This document shows positions 8,793-17,601 of a stretch of DNA of 64,000 nt, piece by piece; the stretch's first letter is position 1; every line of letters starts with the position of its first letter. The DNA lies in the NCBI RefSeq assembly GCF_003111665.1, contig NZ_CP022188.1:1798001-1862000 (forward strand), written 5' to 3'. The translations under genes and the position numbers were made by a program. The stretch is from Parazoarcus communis. Lineage in GTDB: Bacteria; Pseudomonadota; Gammaproteobacteria; Burkholderiales; Rhodocyclaceae. Under the pieces are notes generated by a model. The model ran no database searches. It saw only the letters and a program-made list of their open reading frames with translations, and was not told where the DNA came from.

Positions 8793-8984
8793 AATCAGCG
8801 CCGACCCATCCTGCTGGCGAAGCAGGCATCGCCGCGCCGGTCGGCATTCCGCCGCGCACGTGCCCGCCGCACCCGACACCCGGACCTCCCGTCACTGCCG
8901 CGCCACGGCGCATTCGCGGTCCATCGTGGTGCGCATTCAGGCCTCAGGCCGCATTCTTGTGCATGAATCAAATATTCATACAGG

Positions 8985-8997
8985 TAAATCGTTGATT
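8985..8997 (-). promoter_or_regulatory. IHF-like site upstream of glnK
   Basis: On the minus strand this reads AATCAACGATTTA, an exact match to the IHF consensus WATCAR-N4-TTR. It lies between the possible activator region and the -24/-12 promoter, where IHF usually bends DNA at sigma54 promoters. Confidence 0.5.
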
Positions 8998-9015
8998 TTT
9001 CTGGTGGCACGCACT

Positions 9016-9031
9016 TGGCACGGCTCCTGCT
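9016..9031 (+). promoter_or_regulatory. Sigma54 promoter of glnK-amtB
   Basis: TGGCACGGCTCCTGCT matches the -24/-12 consensus TGGCACG-N4-TTGCW with one mismatch and correct GG-GC spacing. A second overlapping copy (TGGCACGCACTTGGCA, 9006-9021) also fits with one mismatch. Transcription would begin near 9042. Control of glnK-amtB by NtrC and sigma54 is usual in proteobacteria. Confidence 0.75.
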
Positions 9032-9066
9032 TTTCATGTGAGGAAACATTTTTTCGTCAAGCGTAA

Positions 9067-9477
<411 letters not shown>

Positions 9478-9484
9478 GGAGAAC

Positions 9485-10879
9485 ATGATGCAAAGAATTT
9501 TCGCGCCGCTGGCGATGCTGTTCGCCATGCTGTTCATGTCGCCCGCCTGGGCGGACACGGTTGCTGCACCGGTACCCGACAAGGGCGACGTCACCTGGCT
9601 GATCGTGTCGACCCTGCTCGTGGTGATGATGGCTGCACCTGGCCTGGGGCTGTTCTACGGCGGCATGGTTCGCGCCAAGAACATGCTTTCGGTGCTGATG
9701 CAGACCCTGGTGGTGTTCTGCATGCTCGGCATCCTGTGGGCGATCTACGGCTACTCGCTCGCCTTCACTGAAGGCAATGCCTTCATTGGCGGCTTCGACA
9801 AGCTCTTCCTGCAGGGTGTGACGGCGGATTCGCTGACCGGCACCTTCAGCAAGGGCGTGGTTGTGCCCGAGTTCATCTACATCGCCTTCCAGCTCACCTT
9901 CGCTGCCATTACCCCGGCACTGATCGTGGGTGCCTTCGCCGAGCGCATCAAGTTCTCGGCAGTGCTGGTATTCATGGCGCTGTGGTTCACCTTCTCCTAT
10001 CTGCCGCTGGCACACATGGTGTGGTTCTGGGCCGGTCCTGACGCCTATACCAGCGCCGAGGCTGCCGATGCCGCAACCGCGACGGCAGGCTTCCTGTTCC
10101 AGAAGGGTGCGCTCGACTTTGCCGGTGGCACGGTGGTGCACATCAATGCCGGTATCGCCGCGCTGGTCGCCGCGATCATGGTGGGCAAGCGCCTTGGTTA
10201 CGGCCGCGAAACCATGGCTCCGCACAACCTGCCGATGACGATGGTCGGCGGCTCGCTGCTGTGGGTGGGATGGTTCGGCTTCAACGTCGGCTCCAACATG
10301 GAAGCCACCGGTGTCGCCACGCTGGCGGTCATCAACACCATGCTCGCAACCTGCGCCGCCACCTTCGCGTGGACGCTGACCGAGTGGGCGCGCAAGGGCA
10401 AGCCTTCAATGCTTGGCGCGATCTCGGGTGCGATCGCCGGTCTGGTGGTCATCACCCCCGCGTGCGGCTTCGTTGGCCCGATGGGCAGCCTGATCATGGG
10501 CGGTCTGGTCGGCGTGATCTGCTACTGGGGCGTCAATGGCCTCAAGCGTGCGCTCGGCGTGGATGACTCGCTCGACGTGTTCGGTGTGCATGGCATTGGC
10601 GGCATCGTCGGCGCGCTGCTGACGGGCGTGTTTGCCGCGCCTGCGCTTGGCGGTACCGGGGTGTGGGACTACGTGACCGACTCGGTCGCCGAGTACGACA
10701 TGGTGTCGCAGGTGATCGCCCAGGCCTGGGGTGTGGGTACAGCCGTGGTGTGGTCTGCCGTGGTGTCCTTCATTGCTCTGAAGCTGGTCGATCTGACCAT
10801 CGGTCTGCGTGTCTCTGAAGAAGAAGAGCGCGAAGGCCTGGACATCAGCTCGCACGGCGAAACCGCCTATCACTCCTGA
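9485..10879 (+). CDS. amtB: Ammonium channel AmtB
   Basis: A 464-residue protein with a signal sequence (ending near PAWA) and eleven predicted membrane helices. Family signatures include GLFYGGMVRAKN near the N-terminus, DFAGGTVVHINAGIAAL in the middle, and VFGVHGIGGIVGALLTG near the C-terminus with one of the pore histidines. The start uses the ATG at 9485, with AGGAG just upstream; a second ATG follows immediately. AmtB conducts ammonium and is known to accept methylammonium, which fits its place next to a methylamine-degrading cluster. Confidence 0.95.
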   Translation: MMQRIFAPLAMLFAMLFMSPAWADTVAAPVPDKGDVTWLIVSTLLVVMMAAPGLGLFYGGMVRAKNMLSVLMQTLVVFCMLGILWAIYGYSLAFTEGNAFIGGFDKLFLQGVTADSLTGTFSKGVVVPEFIYIAFQLTFAAITPALIVGAFAERIKFSAVLVFMALWFTFSYLPLAHMVWFWAGPDAYTSAEAADAATATAGFLFQKGALDFAGGTVVHINAGIAALVAAIMVGKRLGYGRETMAPHNLPMTMVGGSLLWVGWFGFNVGSNMEATGVATLAVINTMLATCAATFAWTLTEWARKGKPSMLGAISGAIAGLVVITPACGFVGPMGSLIMGGLVGVICYWGVNGLKRALGVDDSLDVFGVHGIGGIVGALLTGVFAAPALGGTGVWDYVTDSVAEYDMVSQVIAQAWGVGTAVVWSAVVSFIALKLVDLTIGLRVSEEEEREGLDISSHGETAYHS

Positions 10880-10893
10880 TTGGAAGGGTGTTC

Positions 10894-10925
10894 GTGGCCT
10901 GCCGCCGGTATCGGCGGCAGGCCAC
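10894..10925. terminator. Strong hairpin between amtB and the XRE-cupin gene
   Basis: A perfect 14-bp stem (GTGGCCTGCCGCCG / CGGCGGCAGGCCAC) with a GTAT loop lies between two convergent genes. It has no T run but should end or block transcription from both sides. Confidence 0.65.
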
Positions 10926-10937
10926 AGGCATTCAGGG

Positions 10938-11531
10938 TCAGGCCGGGTTCGGGTACATCAGGATGCTCAGAAAGCGGATCGGGCACTGGATCATTTTTTC
11001 CGGCCCATGCGGAACCTCGCCATCGAAGGTGAGGGCGTCGCCCGGGTTGAGCACATAGGTGTGCTGGCCATGACGGTATTCGATGCTGCCCTCGAGCATG
11101 TAGATGAACTCGGTGCCCGGGTGCTCGAAGATCGGAAAGGTTTCGGATTCGTGATCAATCGTGATCAGGAAGGGTTCGAAGGTCTTTGTCGGCCCCTGGC
11201 CGTAAGACAGCAAATGGTAGGTGTGGCCACGCTTCGTGCCGCGCCGCACCACTTCCATGCCGTCGCCCTTCGGCACCAGCTGGGCGCTGCCGGACGGAAC
11301 GTCATAGCTCTTGAACAGCGTGGCGAGTGAAACACCCAGCGCCTGCGCAAGGCGGGACAGGGTTTCCAGGCTGGTCGCAGTCTGGGCGTTCTCGATCTTG
11401 GACAGCATGCCGCGGCTGATGTTGGCGAGCGTGGCGACGTCGGCAATCGTGAGTCCGTGCTTGAGCCGGATCTCGCGCAGCGTGTTGCCCAGATAGCGCT
11501 CGAGACTCCCCGTCGAGGTCGACTCGGACAT
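10938..11531 (-). CDS. XRE-family regulator with C-terminal cupin domain
   Basis: A 197-residue regulator. Residues about 13-68 form a helix-turn-helix (LREIRLKHGLTIADVATLAN, with SRGMLSKIEN as recognition part). Residues about 120-190 form a small cupin with HPGTEFIYMLEGSIEYRHG and GDALTFDGEVPHGPE. Proteins of this build (SutR, PuuR, EutR types) sense small ligands through the cupin. It is divergent from purU and the methylamine operon with a 150-base gap holding a perfect GGAAAC-TCGG-GTTTCC palindrome. It is therefore the most likely local regulator of methylated-amine use; the ligand is unknown. Confidence 0.85.
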   Translation of the reverse strand: MSESTSTGSLERYLGNTLREIRLKHGLTIADVATLANISRGMLSKIENAQTATSLETLSRLAQALGVSLATLFKSYDVPSGSAQLVPKGDGMEVVRRGTKRGHTYHLLSYGQGPTKTFEPFLITIDHESETFPIFEHPGTEFIYMLEGSIEYRHGQHTYVLNPGDALTFDGEVPHGPEKMIQCPIRFLSILMYPNPA

Positions 11532-11580
11532 GTTTTCTCCTTTGAAAAACAGGCGTTTCGAGAATTATTGCATAAGGTCC

Positions 11581-11596
11581 GGAAACTCGGGTTTCC
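11581..11596. promoter_or_regulatory. Palindromic candidate operator in the XRE-purU gap
   Basis: GGAAACTCGGGTTTCC is a 6-bp perfect inverted repeat with a 4-base spacer. It lies about 50 bases upstream of the XRE-cupin start and just upstream of the candidate -35 of purU (11612), a place where a local repressor or activator could act. A similar but weaker TGAAA-N6-TTTCA lies at 36243-36258, ending just before the GcvT-like gene. Confidence 0.4.
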
Positions 11597-11611
11597 TGTA
11601 AAGAAATAAAG

Positions 11612-11640
11612 TTGACTTAGAAAATGCTGCTGTGCAGAAT
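11612..11640 (+). promoter_or_regulatory. Possible sigma70 promoter of the purU-mgd operon
   Basis: TTGACT is followed after 17 bases by CAGAAT (four of six matches to TATAAT). The ATG of purU lies 42 bases further on. No -24/-12 element was seen here. Confidence 0.35.
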
Positions 11641-11681
11641 GTGAATCATTAGTTCGTCACATGAAACTTCAGAGGCCTTGC

Positions 11682-12542
11682 ATGTCACCACCGCGTCGCT
11701 ACACCTTGTCGCTTTCCTGCCCGGATCGGGTGGGGGTCGTCGCCGCTGTCAGCAGCTTTCTCGCCGGCCACGAGGGCTGGATCACCGAGGCGAACCACCA
11801 CGCGGACGTGGACGGCAAGCGCTTCTTCATGCGCCAGGAGATCCTGGCCGACTCGCTGCCCTTCGACATCGATGTGCTGCGCGAGAAGTTCGCGCCGATC
11901 GCCCGTGAGTTCGACATGGACTGGAAGATCAGCGACAGCGCGCGCAAGAAGCGCGTGGTGGTGATGGTGAGCAAGCAGGAGCACTGCCTGTACGACCTGC
12001 TGTCGCGCTGGCATGCCGATGAGCTGAACATCGAGATCCCGTGCGTGATCTCCAACCACGAGACCTTCCGCGGGCTGGTGGAGTGGCACGGCATTCCCTT
12101 CCATCACGTGCCGGTCACGCCCGAGACCAAGGCCGAGGCCTATGCCAGTGTGGAGGACCTGTACCGCGAGGCGCGGGGCGACGTGATGGTGCTGGCGCGC
12201 TACATGCAGATCCTGTCGCCGGGGCTGTGCGAGCGCTACCCGGGCCAGATCATCAACATCCACCACAGCTTCCTGCCCAGCTTCGTCGGCGCCAAGCCCT
12301 ACCACCAGGCCTATGTGCGCGGGGTGAAGCTGATCGGCGCGACCTGCCACTACGTGACCTCGGAGCTCGATCAGGGCCCGATCATCGAGCAGGACGTGAT
12401 CCGCATCGACCACTCGGACGCACCGGAAGATCTGGTGCGCTACGGCAAGGACATCGAGAAAGCGGTCCTCGCCCGCGGCCTGCGCTACCACCTGGAAGAC
12501 CGGGTGCTGGTGCATGGCAATAAAACCGTCGTTTTCCGCTAA
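11682..12542 (+). CDS. purU: Formyltetrahydrofolate deformylase PurU (copy 1)
   Basis: A 286-residue enzyme that hydrolyses 10-formyl-THF to formate and THF. The N-terminal ACT domain (residues about 6-85, TLSLSCPDRVGVV) precedes the formyltransferase-type catalytic domain with SNHETFRGLVEWHGIPFHHV, the NIHHSFLPSFVGAKPYHQAY loop and the GPIIEQDVIRIDHSD region. The ATG at 11682 is preferred to 11661 because the second copy begins MSPSERRYTL and GAGG precedes it. It heads the methylamine operon, 9 bases before mgdA, which points to C1 oxidation rather than purine formate supply. From 11773 on it is almost identical to the copy at 37472. Confidence 0.93.
   Translation: MSPPRRYTLSLSCPDRVGVVAAVSSFLAGHEGWITEANHHADVDGKRFFMRQEILADSLPFDIDVLREKFAPIAREFDMDWKISDSARKKRVVVMVSKQEHCLYDLLSRWHADELNIEIPCVISNHETFRGLVEWHGIPFHHVPVTPETKAEAYASVEDLYREARGDVMVLARYMQILSPGLCERYPGQIINIHHSFLPSFVGAKPYHQAYVRGVKLIGATCHYVTSELDQGPIIEQDVIRIDHSDAPEDLVRYGKDIEKAVLARGLRYHLEDRVLVHGNKTVVFR
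11773..12540 (+). repeat. purU direct repeat, copy 1 (partner 37566-38333)
   Basis: A 768-base block that I compared by eye with 37566-38333 and found to differ at about six positions. Identity starts inside purU, after the first ACT-domain codons, and ends at the stop codon. The flanks are unrelated and the first 90 bases of the two genes have clearly diverged. Confidence 0.9.
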
Positions 12543-12551
12543 GGAACAGCC

Positions 12552-13793
12552 ATGCCCTGGCGTCTATTGCGCTTCGCCCTGAACAAGAAGCATCCGGAGC
12601 CCCGGATGTTCACCACCCACGACAAGCTCAAGTCGAGCTACGACGTCGTGATCATCGGTGCCGGCGGTCACGGCCTCGCCGCGGCCTACTACCTGGCCAC
12701 CGAGCACGGCATCAAGAACGTGTGCGTGCTCGAGAAGGGCTATATCGGCGGTGGCAACACCGGCCGCAACACCACCATCATCCGCTCCAACTACCTCACG
12801 CCCGAGGGCGTGAAGTTCTACGACGAGTCGGTGAACCTGTGGCAGGACCTGTCGCGCGACTTCGACCTCAACCTGTTCTACGCCAATCGCGGCCACTTCA
12901 CGCTGGCGCACACGGATTCGGCGCTGCGCACCATGCGCTGGCGTGCCGAGGTCAACAAGCACTACGGCGTCGATTCCGAAGTGGTCGGGCCGGAAGCGGT
13001 GAAAGAAGCTGCGCCGATGATCGACCTCTCGTGCGCCGGTCATTCGCCCATCCTCGGTGCGCTCTATCACGCACCGGGTTCGGTTGCGCGTCACGACGCG
13101 GTGGCCTGGGGTTACGGCCGCGGTGCCGACCAGCGCGGGGTGGAAATCCACCAGCAGACCGAAGTGCTCGGCATCGATGTGCAGGGCGGAAAGGTGAAGG
13201 GGGTCAACACCTCGCGCGGCTACATCTCCACCAACAAGGTGCTGTGTGCGGTCGCCGGTTCGACCCCGCGCATCCTGAAGATGGTCGACGTGCGTACACC
13301 GATCTACATCCATCCGCTGCAGGCCATGGTCAGCGAGCCGGTCAAGCCCTGGCTCGATCCGATCCTGGTGTCCGGCAGCCTGCACGTGTACATCAGCCAG
13401 TCGGCACGCGGCGAACTGGTGATGGGCGCCTCGCTCGATCCGTACGAGTTGCACGCGACGCGCTCGACGCTGGACTTCGTCGAGGGCCTCACCTCGCACA
13501 TGCTCGACATGTTCCCCTTCATGTCCAACGTGAAGGTGATGCGGCAGTGGGCCGGCATGGCCGACATGACGCCGGACTTCGCGCCAATCATGGGCAAGAC
13601 GCCGGTGGAAGGCTTCTACCTCGATTCGGGCTGGGGCACCTGGGGCTTCAAGGCGACGCCGGTGTGCGGCAAGACCATGGCCCACACCCTCGTCAATGAC
13701 ACGCCGCACCCCCTGATCACCGGCTTCTCCCTCGACCGCTTCAGCAACTACGCGCTGACCGGTGAAAAGGGTGCGGCTTCGGTCGGCCACTAA
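12552..13793 (+). CDS. mgdA: N-methylglutamate dehydrogenase subunit A (sarcosine-oxidase beta-like)
   Basis: A 413-residue flavoprotein of the DAO/SoxB family. The dinucleotide-binding motif VVIIGAGGHGLAAAYYLA (residues about 32-49) and RNTTIIRSNYL match sarcosine oxidase beta, which carries the covalent FMN and the amine-oxidising FAD site. The early start MPWRLLRFAL fits the SoxB N-terminus. With mgdBCD it oxidises N-methylglutamate to glutamate, passing the methyl carbon to THF. The neighbours gmaS and mgsABC separate this set from a true sarcosine oxidase. It is co-transcribed with purU and mgdB. Confidence 0.88.
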   Translation: MPWRLLRFALNKKHPEPRMFTTHDKLKSSYDVVIIGAGGHGLAAAYYLATEHGIKNVCVLEKGYIGGGNTGRNTTIIRSNYLTPEGVKFYDESVNLWQDLSRDFDLNLFYANRGHFTLAHTDSALRTMRWRAEVNKHYGVDSEVVGPEAVKEAAPMIDLSCAGHSPILGALYHAPGSVARHDAVAWGYGRGADQRGVEIHQQTEVLGIDVQGGKVKGVNTSRGYISTNKVLCAVAGSTPRILKMVDVRTPIYIHPLQAMVSEPVKPWLDPILVSGSLHVYISQSARGELVMGASLDPYELHATRSTLDFVEGLTSHMLDMFPFMSNVKVMRQWAGMADMTPDFAPIMGKTPVEGFYLDSGWGTWGFKATPVCGKTMAHTLVNDTPHPLITGFSLDRFSNYALTGEKGAASVGH

Positions 13794-13805
13794 AGGAATC
13801 ACGCC

Positions 13806-14063
13806 ATGAAGATCATGACCTGTCCCCTGAACGGCCCGCGCCCGGTCTCCGAGTTCTTTTACTGGGGCGAAGTGCGCCCGATGCCGGACCCCGACGCCTG
13901 CACGGACGTCGAGTGGGCCGACTACGTATTCAACCGCAACGGCGCCCCCGGCGTGAAGCGCGAGTGGTGGTGCCACACCCCGAGCAACACCTGGTTCATC
14001 GCCGAGCGCGACACCGAGAAGGACATCGTGCTCAAGACCTACTTCTATCAGGGAGATGCGTGA
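13806..14063 (+). CDS. mgdB: N-methylglutamate dehydrogenase subunit B (SoxD-like)
   Basis: An 85-residue protein related to sarcosine oxidase delta. CPLNGPR at residues 6-12 corresponds to the CPNCGPR of SoxD, and EWWCHTPSNTWF (54-65) to its second half-site. In SoxD four residues (two Cys in the first motif, His and Cys in the second) bind zinc; here the second Cys of the first motif is Asn9 and the last Cys also seems absent. Metal binding is therefore doubtful. Its stop overlaps the start of mgdC as TGATG. Confidence 0.85.
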   Translation: MKIMTCPLNGPRPVSEFFYWGEVRPMPDPDACTDVEWADYVFNRNGAPGVKREWWCHTPSNTWFIAERDTEKDIVLKTYFYQGDA

Positions 14064-16963
14064 TGCGATTGCCCGCCACCAGCGGCGAGTGGATTGACCG
14101 CTCCGCACCCATCGAATTCAAGTTTGAAGGCCGCACCTACACCGGCTACGCCGGCGACACGGTGAGCTCTGCCCTGTGGGGCGCGGATGTCCGCGTGCTC
14201 GGCCGCAGCTTCAAGTATCACCGCCCGCGTGGCGTGCTCTCGCTCGCCAACCACGACACCAACGCGCTGCATCAGTGGGGCGACCAGCCCAACGTGCGTG
14301 CCGACGTGGTGCCGCTGCAGGCCGGCATGGATCTCACCGCGGTCAACACCTTCGGCGGCCTCGACGGCGACAAGGGTCGGGTACTTGGCCGCTTTGCCCG
14401 CTTCCTGCCGGTGGGCTTCTACTACAAGGCCTTTCATACCAAGCGTCTGTTCCCGATGTGGGAGCGCATGTTCCGTGCGATGACCGGCCTGGGCAAGGTC
14501 GATCTCAACAGTCCCACCCGTCGTACCCCCAAGGCTTACGATTTCTGCGACGTGCTGGTGATCGGTGCCGGCCCCTCCGGTCTGTCCGCTGCGCTCGCCG
14601 CCGCTGCCCAGGGTGCTGAGGTCGTGGTGGTGGATGAGAACGCACGCGCAGGCGGCAGTGCCGGCTATCAGATCGGCAACGATCCGGCGCGGGTCGAGCT
14701 CCTCACCGGCCTGATGGCCCAAGTGTCTGCCAACCCGAGGATCCGGGTGCTTACCAGCACCTATGCGGCGGGCTACTACAAGGACCACTGGCTGCCCCTG
14801 GTCAGCGCCGAGCGCATGCTCAAGATGCGCGCCGGCAGCGTGGTGGTGGCCAGCGGCGGTTTCGAACAGCCGGCGGTGTTCCGCTACAACGACTTGCCCG
14901 GGATCATGCTGGCTTCGGCGGCGCAGCGCCTGATGCATCGTTACGGGGTCAAGCCGATGCAGCGTGCGGTGGTGCTGACGGCCAACGCCGACGGCTACCG
15001 TGCGGCACTCGATCTGCTGGCGCGTGGCGTGGCCGTGGCGGCCGTGGTCGATCTGCGTGCGGATGCGGGCATGGCGGCTCCGCTGGCGCAGCAGTTGCGC
15101 GATGCCAAGGTCGAGGTGCTGATGTCGAGCTGCGTCGTCGAGGCGGTGCCGGGTGCAGATGGTGCGAGCGTGGCCGCAGCGCGCGTCGGCGCGGTGCAGG
15201 CGGACGGCTCGCCTGCCGCCAGCCTGCGTGACATCGCCTGTGACGGCATCCTGATGAGTGTGGGCTGGGCGCCGGCTGCCAACCTGCTGTATCAGGCTGG
15301 CACCAGGATGCGCTTCGACCGCGCGGTCGAGCAGTTCGTACCCGATGTGCTGCCCGACGGCGTGTTCGCCTGCGGCCGCGTCAACGGTGTGCATGAGCTC
15401 TCGCGGCGCATGGCCGATGGCACCCGTGCCGGCAGTCACGCCGCAGCGGCTGCAGGCTTCGGCGAGGCCGTCGGCAGCGCGCTTGCGCCGGAAGTGGAAT
15501 CGCCCAGCCATCCGTGGCCGATCGTGGCCCACCCCGAGGGCAAGAACTTCGTCGATTTCGACGAGGACCTGCAGCTCAAGGATTTCCACAACGCGGTGCA
15601 GGAAGGCTTCGACAACATCGAGCTGCTCAAGCGTTACTCCACCGTGGGCATGGGCCCCAGCCAGGGCAAGCACTCCAACATGAACGGCCTGCGCATTCTG
15701 GCCCGGCTCTCGGGCAAGGAGCCGCAGCAGGTCGGCACCACGACGGCGCGTCCCTTCTACCACCCGGTACCGATGGCGATCCTGGCCGGACGCGGCTTCA
15801 ACCCCGAGCGCCGCACCCCGCTGCACTCGCGCCATGATGCGCTGGGCGCGAAGTGGATGCCGGCCGGCGTGTGGCAGCGTCCCGAGTTCTACCAGGTGGC
15901 AGGCAAGGCAAGGCTGGACTGCATTCGCGAAGAGGTCGCAGCCGTGCGTGGCGGCCTTGGCCTGATCGATGTCGGCACGCTGGGCAAGCTCGAAGTGATC
16001 GGGCCGCAGGCCGCCGAGTTCCTTGAGCGCGTCTATACCTCCAACTACGCCAACCTCAAGGTCGGCATGACCCGCTACGCGGTGATGTGCGACGAGTCGG
16101 GTGTGGTCATCGACGACGGTGTGGTCGCACGACTGGCAGAGGACCACTTCTACTTCACCACTACGACCTCGGGTGCGGCGACGATCTACCGCGAACTGTC
16201 GCGCCTCAACACGATGTGGGGGCTGGATTGCGGCATCGTCAATCACACCGGCGCCTTTGCTGCGATGAACCTGGCCGGTCCGCGCTCCCGCGAGGTGCTG
16301 GCCACACTGACCACGACCGATCTCTCGGCCGCTGCCTTCCCCTACCTCGCGGTACGTGAATGCACCGTGGCCGACATCCCCGCCCGGCTGATGCGGGTGG
16401 GCTTCGTCGGCGAATGGGGCTACGAGATTCACGTTCCGGCGCGCTTCGGCGGCGCGTTGTGGGATGCGCTGATGGCGGCTGGCGCTGCGCATGGTGTTCG
16501 CCCCTTCGGTGTCGAAGCCCAGCGTCTGCTGCGGCTGGAGAAGGGCCACATCATCATCGGCCAGGATACCGACGGCCTCACCACGCCGCTCGAAGTCGGC
16601 ATGGGCTGGGCGGTGAAGATGGCCAAGCCCTTCTTCGTCGGTCAGCGCAGCCTCAAGGCCATCGCCTCGAAGAAGCTGAAGCAGCAGCTGGCAGGCTTCA
16701 CGCTGCCGCCGGGCTACAGCGGTGGCGTGCCGCTGGAATGCAACCTGGTCATCGCCGACGGCGACATCGCCGGTCGCGTCACCAGCATTGCCTGGAGCGC
16801 GGCCCTTGGTCGCCACATCGGACTGGTTTTCCTGCGTCCTGACCTCGCCACCGTGGGCACCAAGGTCAGCGTCCGCCTGACCGACGGCAGCATGGTCGAG
16901 GTCGAGGTCAGCGCAACCCCGTTCTACGACCCTGAAAACATGAAGCAGAAGGAGGCGGTATGA
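14063..16963 (+). CDS. mgdC: N-methylglutamate dehydrogenase subunit C (sarcosine-oxidase alpha-like)
   Basis: A 966-residue protein with the SoxA layout. An N-terminal ferredoxin-like region (about 15-90, FKYHRPRGVL) is followed by a FAD/NAD-binding region starting at DVLVIGAGPSGLSAALA (residues 163-179). A C-terminal GcvT-like THF-binding half (about 590-960) contains VGFVGEWGYEIHVP and RLLRLEKGHIIIGQDTDG. This half would transfer the methyl carbon to THF as methylene-THF. Length agrees with sarcosine oxidase alpha. It overlaps mgdB and mgdD by a few bases at each end, so translation is coupled. Confidence 0.9.
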   Translation: MRLPATSGEWIDRSAPIEFKFEGRTYTGYAGDTVSSALWGADVRVLGRSFKYHRPRGVLSLANHDTNALHQWGDQPNVRADVVPLQAGMDLTAVNTFGGLDGDKGRVLGRFARFLPVGFYYKAFHTKRLFPMWERMFRAMTGLGKVDLNSPTRRTPKAYDFCDVLVIGAGPSGLSAALAAAAQGAEVVVVDENARAGGSAGYQIGNDPARVELLTGLMAQVSANPRIRVLTSTYAAGYYKDHWLPLVSAERMLKMRAGSVVVASGGFEQPAVFRYNDLPGIMLASAAQRLMHRYGVKPMQRAVVLTANADGYRAALDLLARGVAVAAVVDLRADAGMAAPLAQQLRDAKVEVLMSSCVVEAVPGADGASVAAARVGAVQADGSPAASLRDIACDGILMSVGWAPAANLLYQAGTRMRFDRAVEQFVPDVLPDGVFACGRVNGVHELSRRMADGTRAGSHAAAAAGFGEAVGSALAPEVESPSHPWPIVAHPEGKNFVDFDEDLQLKDFHNAVQEGFDNIELLKRYSTVGMGPSQGKHSNMNGLRILARLSGKEPQQVGTTTARPFYHPVPMAILAGRGFNPERRTPLHSRHDALGAKWMPAGVWQRPEFYQVAGKARLDCIREEVAAVRGGLGLIDVGTLGKLEVIGPQAAEFLERVYTSNYANLKVGMTRYAVMCDESGVVIDDGVVARLAEDHFYFTTTTSGAATIYRELSRLNTMWGLDCGIVNHTGAFAAMNLAGPRSREVLATLTTTDLSAAAFPYLAVRECTVADIPARLMRVGFVGEWGYEIHVPARFGGALWDALMAAGAAHGVRPFGVEAQRLLRLEKGHIIIGQDTDGLTTPLEVGMGWAVKMAKPFFVGQRSLKAIASKKLKQQLAGFTLPPGYSGGVPLECNLVIADGDIAGRVTSIAWSAALGRHIGLVFLRPDLATVGTKVSVRLTDGSMVEVEVSATPFYDPENMKQKEAV

Positions 16964-17568
16964 GTCAGGCGCTAGCAAGCAGCCCGGTGGCGGAGATCGT
17001 TGCCGAACTGCTGACCGACGTAGCGCGGCAGGCCGAGGCCGCCGCAGTCCTTGGCATTGCCGATGTGTCGCTGGATGTGCGCTGTGGCTGCAAGGGCCCC
17101 GGCACCATCGCCTGGCTCGACAGCCTGGCGGTGCCGGTGCCCGAGAAGCCCAATACCTGGCTGCCGCTGGGCGAGGGCGGACGCATCGCACGTCTGGGAA
17201 TGACGGAGTTTCTGGTCGAGGGCGACGCGGCCGTGGTCGAGCGCCTCACCACGACGCCGCGGGCCGCCGGTGTGTATCCGGTGCAGCACGAAGATGCCGC
17301 GCTGATCCTCGGCGGCGAACGGGTGAATGAATTGCTGCGCCAGACCTGCAACGTGAACTTCGCCGCGCTCAAGCCCGCCGACCGTCCGGTGGTGCTCACC
17401 AGTCTGGTCGGCGTCGGCGTGACGGTGCTCCCGGAGCAGAGCGCAAAGGGACTGATTTACCGCATCTGGTGTGACGGCAGCTATGGCCGGTATCTGTTTG
17501 AAACGCTTCACGACATCGCGCACGAGCTCGGTGGCGGCACGGTATTACCCCAGCATCTATACGCATAA
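16960..17568 (+). CDS. mgdD: N-methylglutamate dehydrogenase subunit D (SoxG-like)
   Basis: A 202-residue protein of the sarcosine oxidase gamma family, which resembles a short GcvT C-terminal half and helps to hold the alpha-beta complex together. GMTEFLVEG and LPEQSAKGLIYRIWCDGSYG are family-like. It begins within the mgdC stop (ATGA overlap). SoxG proteins diverge quickly, so the name depends largely on position after mgdC. It is followed by a 33-base gap to gmaS. Confidence 0.83.
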   Translation: MSQALASSPVAEIVAELLTDVARQAEAAAVLGIADVSLDVRCGCKGPGTIAWLDSLAVPVPEKPNTWLPLGEGGRIARLGMTEFLVEGDAAVVERLTTTPRAAGVYPVQHEDAALILGGERVNELLRQTCNVNFAALKPADRPVVLTSLVGVGVTVLPEQSAKGLIYRIWCDGSYGRYLFETLHDIAHELGGGTVLPQHLYA

Positions 17569-17601
17569 CCCAATCCCAACATTCCTATCCGGAGAGTGTC
17601 A

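Noticed and set aside
14048..17191. A 1047-codon open frame on the minus strand across mgdC
   Set aside because: It mirrors the codon structure of the well-supported sarcosine-oxidase-like gene, is full of His, Arg and Gln as typical of antisense frames in GC-rich DNA, and shows no domain.
12552..17568. A heterotetrameric sarcosine oxidase (soxBDAG) for glycine betaine breakdown
   Set aside because: The four subunits look alike, but they are followed directly by gmaS and mgsABC and lack glyA or other betaine genes, so N-methylglutamate dehydrogenase is the better reading.
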